Part shown: piece after piece, positions 3,300 to 5,403 of the stretch
How positions within the stretch are numbered: position 1 is the first letter of the stretch
Layout: each line of letters begins with the position of its first letter
Source of the DNA: an uncultured Acetatifactor sp.
GTDB taxonomy: Bacteria > Bacillota > Clostridia > Lachnospirales > Lachnospiraceae
Reading direction: 5' to 3'
Assembly: GCA_910586435.1 (NCBI GenBank)
Contig: CAJUGT010000196.1
Location: 1 to 5,403 of the forward strand
DNA length: 5,403 nt
The notes under the pieces: generated by a model
Told to the model about the DNA's origin: nothing
The model's input: only the letters and a program-made list of their open reading frames with translations
The model's database searches: none
Translations under genes and position numbers: made by a program

Positions 3300-5403
3300 A
3301 TGATAAGGAGAAAAATCAGGACAGTATGCGCTTTTATGATGTCGGTATCGCTGCTGATTTCAGGTTTTCCGTCAAGGGCGGCGGAGCCGGACTACCTGGG
3401 GACGAGCCAGGCGGGACTATGGATGGATTATGATGAGGGGGATGGACTGATTCGCAATGGCGCCAGGGATATTATAGTGCATTTCGGGGCGGAAGCCATG
3501 CCTGCGGACAATGAAGCGGGGTGGGAAGCCGAAGTGAGACGGCGCTGTGCGGAAACGTTGATGAGAGGCGAGCGTTCAGTCAGTCTCAAGGATTTGCAGC
3601 TTAGTTACACACAGAATAAGAAAGCCGTTTATGCGGCCATGAGAGATGTGTTAAATACCAATCCCCAATACTTTTATGTGAGCGGAAGGTTAGGCATGAG
3701 CTATGGCGGGGATTTGATAACTGCCGTCAATTATAATTATGATCCGGAATTCTGCGTCAGTGAAAATGTTCTGAACCAGGGATTGGTGTCTGGAATGCGG
3801 GCGCAGTACGACGCCCGTATGGCGGAGGCATTGGCCTGTGTGGATGAGGGAATGACAGATGTGGAAAAGGCATTGGCTTTCCATGATTGGCTGGTTAGGG
3901 AATGCGATTATGACCATGCCAATCTGGAGGCGGGTACGGTGCCATCTATTTCCCATACGGCCGCAGGGGCCTTTATCAATGGGGTCTGTGTCTGTGACGG
4001 GTATTCTCAGGCTATGAGCGCATTGCTGCAAAAGGTGGGGATTGACTCTTATGTAGTGAGCAGCGAAGCCATGAACCATGCCTGGAATATTGTAAAGCTG
4101 GGAGAGAATTACTACCATATTGATGTCACATGGGACGATCCGGTTTTCACCAGCAATGAGGAATACCAGGACGCTATCAATGAAGGCTTTGTAAGACATA
4201 ATTATTTTGTGTTGAGTGACCAGGAGATAACGGCCAACAGACATAACGGCTGGGACGGGGGAGGAATACAGTGTCTTGACGAAGGAAGTTATGAAGGATA
4301 TGCGTTCCGTACCTGTTCCCGAACGGCATATACCTTTGGAAATGGCTGGTGGTATTATAAAGATGGCCAGATGCTGTACAGGACGAAAGATCTTGCCTCC
4401 AACGCAGTGCAGAGCAGGAGGGCGGAAAATATTGTTATCAGCGCGTTTTACTATGGCGGCGGGTTGTATTACGCTACCGGGAAAGGGGTTATGCGGATAA
4501 CCGATCTGGATAACGCTGATTTCAGCAAAGGAAATGAGGAAGAGATATACAGCATAGAAAAGGAATATCCCGGATATACCATCTATGAATTCGCTATCAA
4601 AAATGATCAATTGATTGTCAACAGTTATAATGGCTCTAATGATTGGAAAGCGGAAAAAATTCCGTTAAACACGAGACCGGCGCCCACAGAGCCACCGGTA
4701 ACGCCGACAGAACCGCCAGTGCCCACGGAATCCCCGGTAACGCCGACAGAACCGCCAGTGCCCACGGAACCCCCGGTAACGCCTACGGAACCGCCAGTGC
4801 CCACGGAGACTCCAGTAACGCCGACGGAATCGCCGGTGCCCACAGAGACCCCGGTAACACCGACGGAACCGCCAGTGCCCACGGAGACTCCGGTAACACC
4901 GACGGAACCGCCGATGCCCACGGAATCCCCGGTAACGCCTACGGAACCGCCGATGCCCACAGAGTCCCCGGTAACGCCGACAGAACCGCCGGTACCCACA
5001 GAGTCTCCAGTGATTCCAACGGAAGCGCCTGTGGTTCCGACACCTCCGCCTTCAGGGGACCAAGGAGGGAATGGCTTAAACGGGATTCATTTGTCCCAGG
5101 ATGGTAACTGGTATTATTACACAAATGGACAGGTAAATTGGGGTTTTAATGGTTTATATTATGATAGTATCTATGGCTGGTGGCTGATACAAAACGGAAC
5201 AGTGGCCTTCGACTACACAGGCCTATGGAATGACACAAACTATGGCTGGTGGCTGATACAAAACGGAACAGTGGCCTTTGACTACACGGGCCTATGGAAT
5301 GACGCAAACTATGGCTGGTGGCTCATAGGCAACGGAACAGTGGCCTTCGACTACACGGGCCTATGGAATGACGCAAACTATGGCTGGTGGCTCATAGGCA
5401 ACG
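3300..5403 (+). CDS. Secreted transglutaminase-like protein with PT-rich linker and C-terminal aromatic repeats (partial, 701 residues visible)
   Basis: The frame is open to the right edge, so the C-terminus and stop are missing. The ATG at 3300 has AGGAGG 6 nt upstream. Residues 1-27 are a signal peptide: basic RRKIR, a hydrophobic core, then SRA/AEPD, with likely cleavage after Ala27. Residues 28-185 have no named domain. The transglutaminase-like core (about 190-285) has HDWLVRECDYD near 195 and an intact triad: Cys232 in VCDGYSQA, His260 in NHAWN, Asp275 in HIDVTWDDP. Residues 330-457 are Tyr/Trp/Gly-rich and probably beta-structured. Residues 462-578 are nine PTExPV-type 13-mers, followed by 23-residue aromatic repeats from 602. 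Bacterial proteins with this fold can act as cysteine peptidases or crosslinking enzymes; the substrate here is unknown. The layout suggests an exported enzyme carried across the wall on a stiff linker and held by the repeats. A sortase signal, if any, would lie outside the window. Confidence 0.93.
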   Translation, partial: MIRRKIRTVCAFMMSVSLLISGFPSRAAEPDYLGTSQAGLWMDYDEGDGLIRNGARDIIVHFGAEAMPADNEAGWEAEVRRRCAETLMRGERSVSLKDLQLSYTQNKKAVYAAMRDVLNTNPQYFYVSGRLGMSYGGDLITAVNYNYDPEFCVSENVLNQGLVSGMRAQYDARMAEALACVDEGMTDVEKALAFHDWLVRECDYDHANLEAGTVPSISHTAAGAFINGVCVCDGYSQAMSALLQKVGIDSYVVSSEAMNHAWNIVKLGENYYHIDVTWDDPVFTSNEEYQDAINEGFVRHNYFVLSDQEITANRHNGWDGGGIQCLDEGSYEGYAFRTCSRTAYTFGNGWWYYKDGQMLYRTKDLASNAVQSRRAENIVISAFYYGGGLYYATGKGVMRITDLDNADFSKGNEEEIYSIEKEYPGYTIYEFAIKNDQLIVNSYNGSNDWKAEKIPLNTRPAPTEPPVTPTEPPVPTESPVTPTEPPVPTEPPVTPTEPPVPTETPVTPTESPVPTETPVTPTEPPVPTETPVTPTEPPMPTESPVTPTEPPMPTESPVTPTEPPVPTESPVIPTEAPVVPTPPPSGDQGGNGLNGIHLSQDGNWYYYTNGQVNWGFNGLYYDSIYGWWLIQNGTVAFDYTGLWNDTNYGWWLIQNGTVAFDYTGLWNDANYGWWLIGNGTVAFDYTGLWNDANYGWWLIGN
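4683..5033 (+). repeat. Nine tandem 39-bp repeats encoding PTExPVTPTExPV
   Basis: The units are exactly 39 bp, in frame and without indels, covering residues 462-578. The x after the first PTE reads P,S,P,T,T,T,S,S,S and the x after the second reads P,P,P,S,P,P,P,P,A; two units end in Met instead of Val, and the ninth has Ile for Thr. Pro/Thr-rich segments of this kind are usually extended linkers crossing the cell wall and can be glycosylated. The repeats also create long empty frames on other reading frames. Confidence 0.9.
5103..5403 (+). repeat. Tandem 69-bp repeats encoding 23-residue GWW...NGTVAFDYTGL modules
   Basis: A diverged first unit (5103-5171, GNWYYYTNGQVNWGFNGL) is followed by near-identical units at 5172-5240, 5241-5309 and 5310-5378, and a partial one from 5379 to the edge. 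The protein unit is YGWWLIxNGTVAFDYTGLW plus NDxN. Units 1 and 2 differ at 3 of 69 bases, and units 2 and 3 at 5. Similar aromatic repeats end many secreted proteins of gut Clostridia and resemble choline-binding/glucan-binding repeats in style. They are presumed to bind the cell surface or glycans. The array probably continues beyond the window. Confidence 0.9.

Noticed and set aside
3690..4610. Open frame of 306 codons on the minus strand
   Set aside because: It lies opposite the transglutaminase-like coding region, whose catalytic motifs and signal peptide show the plus strand is coding. The minus-strand product has no family character.
4625..5107. Gly/Val/Ser-rich minus-strand frame and Ala/Gly/His-rich plus-strand frame with regular repeats, resembling collagen- or silk-like proteins
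   Set aside because: Both are shadows of the 39-bp repeat encoding PTExPV. A repeat whose length is a multiple of three stays open in several frames.

Overview
The window looks like chromosome from an anaerobic, low-to-mid G+C member of the Bacillota, most plausibly a gut Lachnospiraceae/Clostridia species. This rests on the short malic enzyme, AGGAGG-type ribosome binding sites, AT-rich sigma-A-like promoters, and a secreted transglutaminase-fold protein ending in aromatic repeats of the kind common in that group. The placement is inferred from gene style, not from a marker gene.

Layout. Positions 1-193 are non-coding and hold short direct repeats and a tandem 20-bp hairpin repeat just downstream of the first gene. 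Four genes then read leftwards on the minus strand: a short NAD(P)-dependent malic enzyme (194-1351), an OmpR/PhoB-type response regulator (1523-2200), and two small XRE-type helix-turn-helix regulators (2301-2546 and 2597-3010). A 289-bp divergent intergenic region (3011-3299) follows. Reading rightwards from 3300 is a large secreted protein gene that runs off the right edge. It encodes a signal peptide, an uncharacterised N-terminal region, a transglutaminase-like domain with an intact Cys-His-Asp triad, a beta-rich segment, nine 13-residue PTExPV proline/threonine repeats, and a C-terminal array of 23-residue aromatic repeats still continuing at the window end.

How the parts relate. The malic enzyme has its own promoter and is a metabolic gene with no obvious link to the rest. 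The response regulator has no histidine kinase on either side, so it is an orphan by position. The two XRE genes are 50 bp apart and probably co-transcribed. They lie divergent from the secreted protein gene and are positioned to regulate themselves or that gene, which is inference. Inverted repeats overlap or sit near several of the putative promoters.

No RNA gene, CRISPR array, insertion sequence or phage gene is recognisable. I do not see a clear new multi-gene system. The most interesting items are the modular secreted transglutaminase-like protein with recently shuffled repeats, and the structured intergenic DNA around the response regulator.
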